Position numbers and translations under genes: made by a program. 64,000 bases of DNA from Pseudomonas sp. G34 (GTDB lineage: Bacteria > Pseudomonadota > Gammaproteobacteria > Pseudomonadales > Pseudomonadaceae): contig NZ_JAVHZV010000007.1 of the NCBI RefSeq assembly GCF_031119625.1, positions 124,001 to 188,000 on the forward strand, given 5' to 3'. Positions 27,321 through 37,556 of the stretch are shown here, in pieces (position 1 is the stretch's first letter; each line of letters begins with the position of its first letter). Under the pieces are notes generated by a model. The model did not search any database, had not been told where the DNA came from, and saw only the letters and a program-made list of their open reading frames with translations.

Positions 27321-27704
27321 TCAAGCGTCGGCTTTGGCGTTGAGCAGGCGCTCGTAGGCGTCCTGGTCGAGCAGGCCGGCCAGGGCGCTGGCATCGGCAG
27401 GGCGGAAGCGGAAGAACCAGCCCTGGCCCAGCGGCTCGGCATTGACCAACTCGGGGCTGGCTTCGAGATCCGGGTTGACTTCGACCACTTCACCGTCGAG
27501 CGGCATGCCGATGTTGCTGGCGGCTTTCACGGATTCCAGCACCGCCACCTCGTCGCCGGCGGCGTAGGCCTGCAGTTCGGGCAACTGCACGAACACCACG
27601 TCACCCAGTGCGTCTTGAGCGTAGGCGGTGATCCCTACGGTGACCAGGCCGTCGGCCTCCTGACGCAGCCATTCGTGTTCGACGGTAAAACGCAATTCGC
27701 TCAT
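27321..27704 (-). CDS. gcvH: Glycine cleavage system H protein
   Basis: The lipoyl carrier of the glycine cleavage system, 127 residues. The lipoylation site is Lys60 in VLESVKAAS, and the fold motifs VTVGITAYAQDALGDVVFV and NPDLEASPELVN are present. I start at MSELRFTVEHEW, the family start, although the frame is open to 27872. First gene of the gcvHPT operon. Confidence 0.96.
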   Translation of the reverse strand: MSELRFTVEHEWLRQEADGLVTVGITAYAQDALGDVVFVQLPELQAYAAGDEVAVLESVKAASNIGMPLDGEVVEVNPDLEASPELVNAEPLGQGWFFRFRPADASALAGLLDQDAYERLLNAKADA

Positions 27705-27764
27705 GGGGGCTCCCTTGTTGGTCTTTGTGCCCATCTGTGTGGGCGCGCTTAGTGAAAGCTGGGT

Positions 27765-27780
27765 AGCAAAGTCAGTGCCA
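27765..27780 (-). promoter_or_regulatory. Sigma-54 promoter of gcvHPT
   Basis: On the minus strand TGGCACTGACTTTGCT fits the -24/-12 consensus (TGGCAC-N5-TTGCW) perfectly, with GG and GC at the key spacing. It lies 60-75 bases upstream of the gcvH start. Known Pseudomonas glycine-cleavage operons of the GcsR type use sigma-54. Confidence 0.85.
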
Positions 27781-27841
27781 TAAAATATTTTCCTTATTAA
27801 ACAATGGGTTAAATAGTATTTTGATATCCGGTTAGGTTCTT

Positions 27842-27957
27842 TGTATCGATTTCGATACGGGGCGGCGGGCAAATCGCGTCCGGCCCGTGATCGGGCTGGG
27901 ATGTCGTCACGGGCTATGTCTGTGTCGTATCGAATACGCTGTATGCAAAACGATACA
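27842..27957. promoter_or_regulatory. Three 18-bp dyads, likely enhancer sites for a sigma-54 activator
   Basis: Three elements with arms separated by four bases: 27842-27859 (TGTATCG-N4-CGATACG, a near-perfect dyad), 27921-27938 (TGTGTCG-N4-GAATACG) and 27940-27957 (TGTATGC-N4-CGATACA). They lie about 65-190 bases upstream of the sigma-54 promoter, a normal enhancer distance. The architecture resembles the reported GcsR site TGTAACG-N4-CGTTCCG in P. aeruginosa. The activator gene is not in the window. Confidence 0.6.
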
Positions 27958-27995
27958 ATGGTGCGGCGTGTCGAGTGCCGCCCATGGCTGGGGCG

Positions 27996-28799
27996 TCAAT
28001 GCAGCGCGGGTTGCGCGCTCGATTGGCGCAGGCGATCACCCAGTTTCAGGCGCAGGGCAGGGTCTTCGCACAACAGCAGGGCACGCTGCACATCGAAACG
28101 CTCGGCATGGGAGCAATCCAGATGCCCGTAGAGGTCAGCCCTGGCCAAGTGATCGTTGACGTTGGCCGGCGCCAGTTGCAGCACCCGTTCGGCATCCTTC
28201 AGGGCACTGAGGTAATCCTCGGCCTGGGCGTGCAGATGGCGCAGGTTGCGCGACAGGCGCACGATCATGCTGCGGGCATCGCAGCCCTGCATGTGCTCGG
28301 CGTTCAGTTGGGCATGGGGGCCCAGGTAGCGCAGCAGCAATTCCCGGCAATCGCGGGTGTACAGGCGGCGCCCGCCACAGGGGTCGAGCAGGTGATCGGC
28401 GCCAGGCACGCGCAGCAGGAAATAGCCGGGAAAGCTGACGCCCTGCAGGGGGATGGCGAGGCGCCGCGCCAGCTCCAGGGCGATCAGCGCAATGCTCAGC
28501 GGCTGGCCGCGCCGCCGTTGCAGCACCTTGTGCAACAGCGCGGCCTGCGGCTGTATCGGGCTGTCGTCGTCTTCATGGAAATGCAGGTCGCTGAGGCGCC
28601 GCAACAAGGGTTGCGCCAGTTCCTGAGGAGCAAAGCTGGGCAGGCCGGCATCGACCTGCTGCTTGAGGTTCTCCAGCTCGGCCATGAGCTGCTGGGGCTG
28701 CACCGCCGGGTCGTGCTCGGCAGCGACCCACAGGGCAGCTTCGAAAAGCGCTGGCTGTTCGGCATTCAGACAGGCAAGGCAGTGATCGCGCGCGCTCAT
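27996..28799 (-). CDS. SirB1-family protein (transglutaminase-like N-terminal, TPR-like C-terminal)
   Basis: A 267-residue cytoplasmic protein of the SirB1 family. Residues about 75-175 form the transglutaminase-like core seen in the family (RRRGQPLSIALIALELARRL, GVSFPGYFLLRVPG, LDPCGGRRLYTRDC), and the C-terminal part is helical and TPR-like (AEDYLSALKDAERVLQLAP). GGGAGG lies six bases before the ATG at 28799. The family has no firm function. It lies upstream of, and in the same direction as, the gcv operon but is separated by its regulatory region. Confidence 0.85.
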   Translation of the reverse strand: MSARDHCLACLNAEQPALFEAALWVAAEHDPAVQPQQLMAELENLKQQVDAGLPSFAPQELAQPLLRRLSDLHFHEDDDSPIQPQAALLHKVLQRRRGQPLSIALIALELARRLAIPLQGVSFPGYFLLRVPGADHLLDPCGGRRLYTRDCRELLLRYLGPHAQLNAEHMQGCDARSMIVRLSRNLRHLHAQAEDYLSALKDAERVLQLAPANVNDHLARADLYGHLDCSHAERFDVQRALLLCEDPALRLKLGDRLRQSSAQPALH

Positions 28800-28893
28800 G
28801 GTCACCTCCCGGGAGATGAGCCTGTTTTAGCTGCGCGCGCGCCGGCCGTCCAGTAGGCAAAAGCGAAGAGATGTTAATTACCGCAGCGGGCGG

Positions 28894-29157
28894 TTATTCC
28901 GCTTGCGGCTGGCTACCCAGTTCGCCGAGGGCGTCGGGCTGATTCTTGAATGCCTTGGCGAATACATCGCGATTTCTGGCCATGTAGATGCCCAGCTCCT
29001 CGCCCTGGTCGTCGCTGAGCGACGGCACGGCCTTCTGCAGCACCTCGCTGAGCAGCTCGGCCAGCTCCAGCATCTTGTCATGACGATCTGCTTCGGCCTT
29101 ATCCATAAACAAACGCTCCGGATCGCGACTGCTGCGGTACACCACTTCGACGGCCAT
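28894..29157 (-). CDS. yebG: YebG-family DNA-damage-inducible protein
   Basis: An 87-residue protein recognisably of the YebG family: MAVEVVYRSSRDPERLF then KAEADRHDKMLELAELLSEV. In E. coli YebG is LexA-controlled with no known activity; the SOS-type operator at 29192-29211 shows the same control here. GAGG precedes the ATG. The protein is slightly shorter than the E. coli one. Convergent or divergent neighbours are unrelated. Confidence 0.88.
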   Translation of the reverse strand: MAVEVVYRSSRDPERLFMDKAEADRHDKMLELAELLSEVLQKAVPSLSDDQGEELGIYMARNRDVFAKAFKNQPDALGELGSQPQAE

Positions 29158-29191
29158 TCATCACCTCTACGCCTTCGCTGAAAATTAAGAA

Positions 29192-29211
29192 TACTGTTCA
29201 TTCATACAGTT
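29192..29211. promoter_or_regulatory. LexA (SOS) box of yebG
   Basis: TACTGTTCATTCATACAGTT contains CTG-N10-CAG (29194-29209) with an AT-rich centre, fitting the gammaproteobacterial LexA consensus. It lies 35 bases upstream of the yebG start. Confidence 0.85.
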
Positions 29212-29438
29212 GTGGCAAGCATAATCAACTGGCCTGCGTTTGAACAGGTAAACCTGCGCCCACGACCATCCGCGACATCCTGCCACGCGCCGGCGGGGTG
29301 ATTGCATGTGCCTTTGCCGTGCCGGCGCGCATCAGTGTGCCATCGCAGCCGGTTCGCTGGTCTTGTTCCTGCATGGAATGTCATGCGCGCGCGTCATGAT
29401 CACGGCGCCAGGCTGCATCAATCGCAAAGGGGAATGCC

Positions 29439-29912
29439 ATGAAGTGGGTGGACAATAGCCGGAAACGGATGCACAAGGGTGCGAACTCGGTCGGTAATCT
29501 GTTCGTCGAGGGCTTCCATTACATGGGCCTGTTCGCCATCGGTGCAGCCACCGCCTGGGCATCGGTTGCCGCGTTCCTGGGCATGGTGGACAAGGGCACT
29601 GCCAGCGTGGACGACATTCTGTTGCTGTTCATCTACCTGGAGCTGGGGGCGATGGTCGGCATCTACTTCAAGACCAACCATCTGCCGATCCGCTTTCTGC
29701 TGTACATCGCCATTACCGCGCTGACCCGCTACCTGATCGGCGACGTGTCCCACCACAAGGCGCCGGACATCGGCCTGCTGTACCTGTGTGGCGGGATCTT
29801 CTTCCTGGCACTCTCGGTGCTGGCGGTGCGTTTCGCGTCGTACAAGTTCCCGTCCAGCAAGGCCATCGATTCCTCCGGCGAAGTGGTCGGCGACAATTAC
29901 AGCGAGCGCTGA
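29439..29912 (+). CDS. psiE: PsiE-family phosphate-starvation-inducible membrane protein
   Basis: A 157-residue inner-membrane protein with four hydrophobic helices (GLFAIGAATAWASVAAFLGM, ILLLFIYLELGAMVGIYF, LPIRFLLYIAITALTRYLI, LLYLCGGIFFLALSVLAVRF) in the PsiE pattern. AGGGG precedes the ATG. In E. coli psiE is under PhoB and cAMP-CRP control; no canonical Pho box was found here. Its molecular function is not known. Confidence 0.88.
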   Translation: MKWVDNSRKRMHKGANSVGNLFVEGFHYMGLFAIGAATAWASVAAFLGMVDKGTASVDDILLLFIYLELGAMVGIYFKTNHLPIRFLLYIAITALTRYLIGDVSHHKAPDIGLLYLCGGIFFLALSVLAVRFASYKFPSSKAIDSSGEVVGDNYSER

Positions 29913-29920
29913 AGGCGTTC

Positions 29921-29939
29921 AGGGCCTGTTGAAAAGGCC

Positions 29940-29941
<2 letters not shown>
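29921..29941. terminator. Weak hairpin between convergent psiE and helicase genes
   Basis: AGGGCCT (29921-29927) pairs with AGGCCCT (29935-29941). There is no long T run; it overlaps the helicase stop codon region. Confidence 0.4.
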
Positions 29942-32573
<2,632 letters not shown>

Positions 32574-32680
32574 CGGGCGGGCTCTGTGGGGCTGGGGCGA
32601 GGTTCGGCATGGCACTGTGAAAACGATGGCAAGCCGCCGATGGTCTCACAGCTTGCCGGGCAATGGCAGCACCTGGCGGC

Positions 32681-32923
32681 TCAGGCGCGTTCGGGCGTTT
32701 CGGTCTTGATGGCGCCGCGAATGTTCATCGCACCCAGGCACAGTTGCAGCACGATCAGCGCGTAGGCGTGGCTGTAGAGCCCCCAGGCGATCCATAGCAG
32801 GTTGCTGGCCATGAACACCCAGAAGCCCAGGTTACGGCGGCGGCGCTGCTTGGAGGCGACCAGCCAGGCGGCGATGACGGTGATCAGCATGGCTGGCCAT
32901 TGCAGCCAGTCGAGGTATTCCAT
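32681..32923 (-). CDS. Small membrane protein, unknown function
   Basis: An 80-residue protein with three short hydrophobic helices (WPAMLITVIAAWLVA, LGFWVFMASNLLWIAWGLY, ALIVLQLCLGAMNI) and a KQRRRR loop between the first two. Frames in other phases cover the same DNA, but this one has the sharp hydrophobic pattern of a real membrane protein. It looks like a short relative of PnuC/SWEET-type half-proteins, an impression only. It lies between the helicase and the GGDEF gene on the same strand. Confidence 0.7.
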   Translation of the reverse strand: MEYLDWLQWPAMLITVIAAWLVASKQRRRRNLGFWVFMASNLLWIAWGLYSHAYALIVLQLCLGAMNIRGAIKTETPERA

Positions 32924-32987
32924 AAGGCATCCAGAAACTGAGGTGACCTCATTAGCGACCGGTGCAATAGCGCGTGCGTTCGACCTT

Positions 32988-34400
32988 TCAGACCGGGGTG
33001 TTTTCGCGCTGCGTCTGCTCGGCATGCATCTCGGCGTCGGCCATGCCCAACAGCTCGCTGGCGGTGGTGCCGTCCTCCGGGGCGATGGCGATACCGATGC
33101 TGATGCCCACCTGCAAGGCCTGCCCGTCGAAGGCGATGGGCTCGCCCAGCTCGTCCTCGATGCGTTGCCCGAGGCGAATGGCCGTCGCCCGGTCGAGCCC
33201 CGGCAGCAGGGCGGCGAATTTGTCGCTGCCCAGGCGCGCCGGCATGTCGATGCTGCGCAGCAGGCCCCGTAGCCGGCGGGCACTGACCCTGAGCACTTCA
33301 TCACCTGCGGCGTGGCCGAAGCGGTCGTTGAGCTGCCTGAAGTGATCCAGGTCGATCATCATCAGCGCGAACGACGCCGTGCGTTTGTTGGCCAGGGCAC
33401 TGGCGACGCTGTGATCGAACACCCGGCGGTTCGGCAATTCGGTCAGCGGATCCTGGTGGGCCGGGGTGTTCGATGGCCGCAGCAGCTGCCGGCCGATCAG
33501 CAGCACCACCAGCGCCGACAGCCCCAGGCTGGCCAGCAGCAGGTAGCGCTGGAGAGCCTCGATCGGCTCATGGGCGGCCATGTTCCGGCTCAGCGACTTG
33601 CCGGCGATCAGCAGCACTTCGCTGGCCTGCTGGGTATTGAAGTTGCTCAGCGCCACGGAGCGCATCAGGTACTCGTCGTGCTCGCCCTGCAGTGTCCACT
33701 CGGCGCCATCGACCAGCGCCGCCGGGTTGCCCAGCAGGCGCTCGAAGCTGCTGTTGAGGGTATTGCCGTGCAGCTGCCAGGCGCCGTTCTGCCCCCGGGA
33801 CAGGAACACCCAATCGGTATCGGTGACCTGCTTGAGGGCTTGCGCCAGTTCATCGTCGATGGCAAAGCCCAGGGTCAGCTCGGCCTCGGGCGTGGGCATG
33901 CTCACCACGCTGTGGATGAGCTGGTAGAGCACGCCGCTCTGGCTGAGCAGCAGGCTGACCGGCGGCGCCTCGGGCTTGCTGGACTGGGCGGCGGCCTTGA
34001 GCAGCGGAGTGATGTCGGCCTGCTGCAGCTCTCTGGGTACGCTGGCGATCAACTGGCGGTCGAGGGTGTTGAGCAGGACGATATCGGCGTCCAGGCGTTT
34101 GCCATGGTTGGCCAGTATCGACTCGATGGTCGCGCGCTCGCCGGCGGCGATGGCTTCCTTGAGGGCGTAGTCGGCGGCCAGTACGGCGGCGCCCTGGGTC
34201 AGTTGCCGCTGGCGCAGTTCGAGCAGCGCCTCGACCACCTGGGAGCTGGTCTGCAGGTTGTTGCTGAGGGTGTCCTCGACGATGCTGCGGTTGGAGCGGG
34301 TGCTGACCAGGTAGATGACCACCTGCACGCTCAGCAGCGCCACGAGCAGCAACAGGATGATGCCTCGCTCCTGGGTCTTGATGTGCCGGCTGCTTCTCAT
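32988..34400 (-). CDS. Membrane-bound sensor with degenerate GGDEF domain
   Basis: A 470-residue inner-membrane signalling protein: helix at about 12-32, a periplasmic sensor of about 230 residues (CHASE4-like), a second helix near 285-305, then a GGDEF domain from about 320. The diguanylate cyclase signature reads GSDKF (residues about 391-395) where GGDEF is expected; the Glu that binds metal is Lys. The upstream metal Asp (MIDLDHFRQLND) and the I-site RxxD (RSID) remain. It is therefore likely catalytically dead and may instead bind GTP or c-di-GMP. The longer frame to 34454 adds an unsupported N terminus. Confidence 0.88.
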   Translation of the reverse strand: MRSSRHIKTQERGIILLLLVALLSVQVVIYLVSTRSNRSIVEDTLSNNLQTSSQVVEALLELRQRQLTQGAAVLAADYALKEAIAAGERATIESILANHGKRLDADIVLLNTLDRQLIASVPRELQQADITPLLKAAAQSSKPEAPPVSLLLSQSGVLYQLIHSVVSMPTPEAELTLGFAIDDELAQALKQVTDTDWVFLSRGQNGAWQLHGNTLNSSFERLLGNPAALVDGAEWTLQGEHDEYLMRSVALSNFNTQQASEVLLIAGKSLSRNMAAHEPIEALQRYLLLASLGLSALVVLLIGRQLLRPSNTPAHQDPLTELPNRRVFDHSVASALANKRTASFALMMIDLDHFRQLNDRFGHAAGDEVLRVSARRLRGLLRSIDMPARLGSDKFAALLPGLDRATAIRLGQRIEDELGEPIAFDGQALQVGISIGIAIAPEDGTTASELLGMADAEMHAEQTQRENTPV

Positions 34401-34465
34401 CGAGGTTCCAAACGGTTTGCTGTTATCGAGTGTAGAGCCGCGTTTTGCCGGCAAGTGCCAGCTGA

Positions 34466-34852
34466 TCAGGGCGTGCGCTTGAAGATGCGCTCCGAGAACA
34501 GCATCTGCGCCAGCAACGGATAGCTCAGGTAGTGCAGGATGAAGATCAGCACCCCCATGGGGCTGGGCTCGTCCTGCAGGGTCATCAGGGTCAGCAGCCC
34601 GGCATACAGCACCGCGAGCATGCCGGCATACAGCCCCACCAGGCGGCGCCGTTCACCCCGGGTGGGCGGGCGGCGCTGTTGCCAGGCGAACAGCAGTGCC
34701 ATCAGGGCCGCGATGCTGGCGGCGATCACCAGGGTGGCCAGCACGCCGCCGAGCTTGACGAAGCTGCGCAGCAGCACATTGAGCACCACGGCCGCCACCA
34801 CGCCGATGAGGGCGTAGCGCAGCATGGCGACGGGCTGATGGGAAGGCGGCAT
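34466..34852 (-). CDS. Integral membrane protein of unknown function
   Basis: A 128-residue protein with four transmembrane helices (ALIGVVAAVVLNVLL, LATLVIAASIAALMALLFAW, LVGLYAGMLAVLYAGLLTLM, GVLIFILHYLSYPLLAQ). A later start at MLRYALIG (34825) is equally possible; neither has a clear ribosome site. It lies upstream of the degenerate GGDEF gene by 65 bases, on the same strand. No family was recognised. Confidence 0.65.
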   Translation of the reverse strand: MPPSHQPVAMLRYALIGVVAAVVLNVLLRSFVKLGGVLATLVIAASIAALMALLFAWQQRRPPTRGERRRLVGLYAGMLAVLYAGLLTLMTLQDEPSPMGVLIFILHYLSYPLLAQMLFSERIFKRTP

Positions 34853-34909
34853 GGCGACGGGGCTCGGCGGTGGCGATGAAGCTTGGAGTCTCGCCCGAGG
34901 CGCCGGGTT

Positions 34910-35740
34910 CTACAAGCGTCGATCCAGGCCGAAGCGGCGGCTCAGCACGCGGTCGAGCAGGGCGCCGGGCAGCAGCGCCGAGAGCAGCGGCAGGGCACGG
35001 CTGCCATTGCCCAGGCGCAGCACCCGCGGGCGCTTGGCGCTGGCCACCGCAGCGTGCACCTGGCGCGCGACGTGGCTGGCCGGGGTCGGGTTGTCCTGGG
35101 AGGCGATGGCGCGGGCGCGGATGCCGTCACGCATCGGCCACCAGGGCGAATGCTCGCCGATCAACTGCTCGGCCTGGCGACTGGCGTGGGTGCCGAAGCT
35201 GGATTCGATGGCGCCCGGCTGCACCTCCATCACCCCCACCCCGAAGGGTGCGAGTTCCAGCCGCAGGGCGTCGCTCAAGGCATGCACCGCGGCCTTGGAG
35301 GCGCAGTAGGCGCCTGCGAACGGGGTTACCAGCACCGCGGAAACACTGCCGATATTGATCACCAGGCCCTTGTTCTGGCGCAGCAGCGGAAACAGCGCGC
35401 GGGTCACGTTGACCAGGGCGAACACGTTGGTCTCGAACTGCTTGCGCAGCACCGCCGCGCCGCCATCGAGCAGCGGGCCCATGGCGCCGTAGCCGGCATT
35501 GTTGATCAACACGTCGAGCCCGCCGCTGCGCGCCTTGAGCGTGCTGGCCAACTGTTCGACCGCGGCGCCGTCGTTGACATCCAGCTGCACGGCATTGAAC
35601 CCGGCCTCGCTCAGGCGCGCCACGTCCTCGCTCTTGCGGGCGCTTGCCCAAACCTCGTAACCCTGCTGGGCGAAGGTATCGGCCAGTGCCCGGCCAATGC
35701 CACTGGAGCAGCCGGTGATCAGAACCCTGGGTTGGCTCAT
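34910..35740 (-). CDS. SDR-family oxidoreductase
   Basis: A 276-residue classical short-chain dehydrogenase. The cofactor motif ITGCSSGIG is at residues 7-15, NNAGYG near 86, the catalytic Ser in INIGSVSAVLV and YCASKAAVHAL follows with the Tyr/Lys pair. The C-terminal part (residues 190-276) resembles YbbO/retinol-dehydrogenase-like SDRs. The substrate is unknown. Confidence 0.9.
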   Translation of the reverse strand: MSQPRVLITGCSSGIGRALADTFAQQGYEVWASARKSEDVARLSEAGFNAVQLDVNDGAAVEQLASTLKARSGGLDVLINNAGYGAMGPLLDGGAAVLRKQFETNVFALVNVTRALFPLLRQNKGLVINIGSVSAVLVTPFAGAYCASKAAVHALSDALRLELAPFGVGVMEVQPGAIESSFGTHASRQAEQLIGEHSPWWPMRDGIRARAIASQDNPTPASHVARQVHAAVASAKRPRVLRLGNGSRALPLLSALLPGALLDRVLSRRFGLDRRL

Positions 35741-35774
35741 GGGTAATCCTTGTGATTGTTGTTGTTATGGATAT

Positions 35775-36239
35775 CTAGCGACTGAAGGTGCCTTGCAATT
35801 GCTCGGCACGAAATTCCAGGGTGTTGGGGCGATAGCCGCTACGCAGGGTAGGCAGCGGCAGGCAGGTCTGCCAGTCGGCACCGGGCAGCAGCTCACCGGG
35901 GGCGCTGTAACGCGGCGCCTCGAACAGGCGCTGCGCCAGGTTGACGCTGTCGCCCGGCCGGTAGGCGGCAACCTGCCAGCGCAGCTCCTGCAGGGCCGCC
36001 TCGCTGCCGTTGTGCAGCTGCAGGTCCAGTGGGCGGTCGGCGGGGCAGCGTTCGGGGGCGTAACTCAGGCGCAGCTCGAGGTGGGCCAGGTTGCGATTTT
36101 CGCGGCTTTCCTGCCACAGCACCCAGCTCGCCACCAGGCCCAGCCCGATCAGCGCCGCCAGGGAAATGGGCAGGGCCTTGGCCGGGTAGCGGATCAGCAG
36201 GATGAACCAGCTGAGTACCAGAATCGCGCCGAAAATCAT
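35775..36239 (-). CDS. Membrane-anchored protein of unknown function
   Basis: A 154-residue protein with two N-terminal transmembrane helices (residues 2-16 and 23-42) and a soluble C-terminal domain of about 105 residues with beta-strand character (LELRLSYAPERCPADRPLDL, VAAYRPGDSVNLAQRL). It contains two cysteines that could form a disulphide outside the cytoplasm. It is 34 bases upstream of the SDR gene on the same strand. I do not recognise a family. Confidence 0.7.
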   Translation of the reverse strand: MIFGAILVLSWFILLIRYPAKALPISLAALIGLGLVASWVLWQESRENRNLAHLELRLSYAPERCPADRPLDLQLHNGSEAALQELRWQVAAYRPGDSVNLAQRLFEAPRYSAPGELLPGADWQTCLPLPTLRSGYRPNTLEFRAEQLQGTFSR

Positions 36240-36325
36240 GGCTGGACCTTGAACGTCGAGTGTCCGCCAATCCTACACAAGGCCGATGGGCTCGGCACGC
36301 GCCCAGGGGTTGGCGGATGTTTCAA

Positions 36326-36387
36326 CTAGTGGCCGTTGCCGTTTCTCGGCGCAACGTGGCTCGCGCTGAACCGGGAGCAGACCCAAG
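36326..36387. repeat. Copy 1 of a dispersed palindromic repeat (CTAG-ended)
   Basis: Begins CTAGTGGCCGTTGCCGTTTC and ends near CAGACCCAAG. It shares the arms and the GGCTCGCG-TGAA core with the better-preserved copy at 44152-44215 but has lost much of the terminal symmetry. It abuts the yaaA stop (36390). Confidence 0.6.
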
Positions 36388-36389
36388 AC

Positions 36390-37169
36390 TCACTCCGGGG
36401 CGTGGTCGCGCAGGAACACCAGCTTGTCGGCGCTCGAGTCCTTGGCCGAGAAGCGGTAGCCCTGAGCGTCGAAATCCTTGAGCTGCTGCGGGTCCGTCAC
36501 GCGTTCCCTGATCACGTGGCGGGCCATCAGGCCGCGGGCCTTCTTGGCGTAGAAGCTGATGATCTTGTACTGGCGGTTCTTCAGGTCCTTGAACTCGGTA
36601 TCGATGACCCGGGCCTTGAGCACCTTGCGTTTGACCGCCCCGAAGTATTCGTTGGATGCCAGGTTGAGCAGCACGTCATCGCCCTGAGCCTGCAGCGCCT
36701 GGTTCAGCCACTCGCTGATGTGCTCGCCCCAGAAGGCATACAGATCCTTGCCGCGGGCGTTGGCCAGCTTGGTGCCCATCTCCAGGCGGTAGGGCATCAT
36801 CAGGTCCAGCGGGCGCAGCAGGCCATACAGGCCGGAGAGCATGCGCAGGTGCTGCTGGGCGAAGTCGAAATCAGCTTCGCTGAAGCTTTGCGCGTCCAGG
36901 CCGGTGTACACGTCACCCTTGAATGCCAGCAGCGCCTGCTTGGCGTTTTGGGCGGTGAACTCAGGCGTCCAGCTGCCGAAGCGCGCGGCATTGAGACCGG
37001 CGAGTTTGTCGGACAGGTGCATCAGCTCGGCGATCTGCGCCGGCGAGAAGTCACGCAGCTGGGCGACCAGCTCCTGGGCGTGGTCGAGAAACTCGGGTTG
37101 GGTGAAGCGCGAGGTCACCGGCGCGGTGTCGTAATCGAGGGTCTTGGCGGGTGAAATCACCATCAGCAT
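36390..37169 (-). CDS. yaaA: Peroxide stress protein YaaA
   Basis: A 259-residue DUF328/YaaA protein, which lowers free iron during peroxide stress in E. coli and is reported to bind DNA. Family motifs: [14 protein letters not shown] at the start, [20 protein letters not shown] near residue 120, and [16 protein letters not shown] near 195. AAGGAG precedes the ATG at 37169; the longer frame to 37217 adds arginines with no support. It is a single gene. Confidence 0.93.
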   Translation of the reverse strand: MLMVISPAKTLDYDTAPVTSRFTQPEFLDHAQELVAQLRDFSPAQIAELMHLSDKLAGLNAARFGSWTPEFTAQNAKQALLAFKGDVYTGLDAQSFSEADFDFAQQHLRMLSGLYGLLRPLDLMMPYRLEMGTKLANARGKDLYAFWGEHISEWLNQALQAQGDDVLLNLASNEYFGAVKRKVLKARVIDTEFKDLKNRQYKIISFYAKKARGLMARHVIRERVTDPQQLKDFDAQGYRFSAKDSSADKLVFLRDHAPE

Positions 37170-37556
37170 GAGTCGTCTCCTTCGGCGGAGCGGCGATTCT
37201 AGCCGATTCGGCAGCACCAGCGGGCGGCTGGGAAGGGGGCCGGACTTATGACTCTAGTGCCCGGCGAGTGCCGCTGCCAAGGTCATTCGTCCAACCGACA
37301 AATAAAAATAAAAAAACTGAAAAGATCATTTGCCTGTCACATTTTTTGGAGTATCAACGAACTGTGGTTTGCGGCGAACCGAGCATGCACAGCGGCCCGC
37401 GCAACCCACGCTTTGAAAGACCGCCGAACCCTGCAGACAGGTGGCGGCCCTCGGCCCTCATCCGTTTGCACCTCCCCTCACCGGGGAGTCGGTGGCCCTG
37501 TGTGGCGGAGCGCCGTCCCGGCATTCCGTCGCTGGATCCGACAAAAGGTGACGAGT
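37170..37556. other. Intergenic region between yaaA and the PhoH-type gene
   Basis: The 387-base divergent gap has an A/T-rich stretch at 37299-37325 (AAATAAAAATAAAAAAACTG) followed by a promoter-like pair. From 37360 to 37550 nothing was recognised, although a reading frame in phase with the PhoH-type gene is open across it. Confidence 0.5.
37330..37357 (+). promoter_or_regulatory. Candidate promoter of the PIN-PhoH gene
   Basis: TTGCCT (37330-37335) and TATCAA (37352-37357) are spaced by 16 bases, with an A-rich UP-like element just upstream (37299-37325). If used, it gives a leader of about 195 bases. Confidence 0.4.

Noticed and set aside
24192-27752. A 1186-residue open frame on the plus strand across gcvP
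   Set aside because: Antisense artefact of high-GC codon use; gcvP on the other strand has all family motifs.
27705-27995. A glycine riboswitch before gcvH
   Set aside because: The gcvT-type aptamer signatures were not found; instead there is a sigma-54 promoter with upstream dyads.
29379-29397. A Pho box before psiE (TGTCAT and CGTCAT)
   Set aside because: The two halves are 13 bases apart, not 11 as in Pho boxes, and the second has a mismatch.
33568-33813. Small frames inside the GGDEF gene and inside other large genes
   Set aside because: All overlap genes with clear families and have no ribosome sites or motifs.
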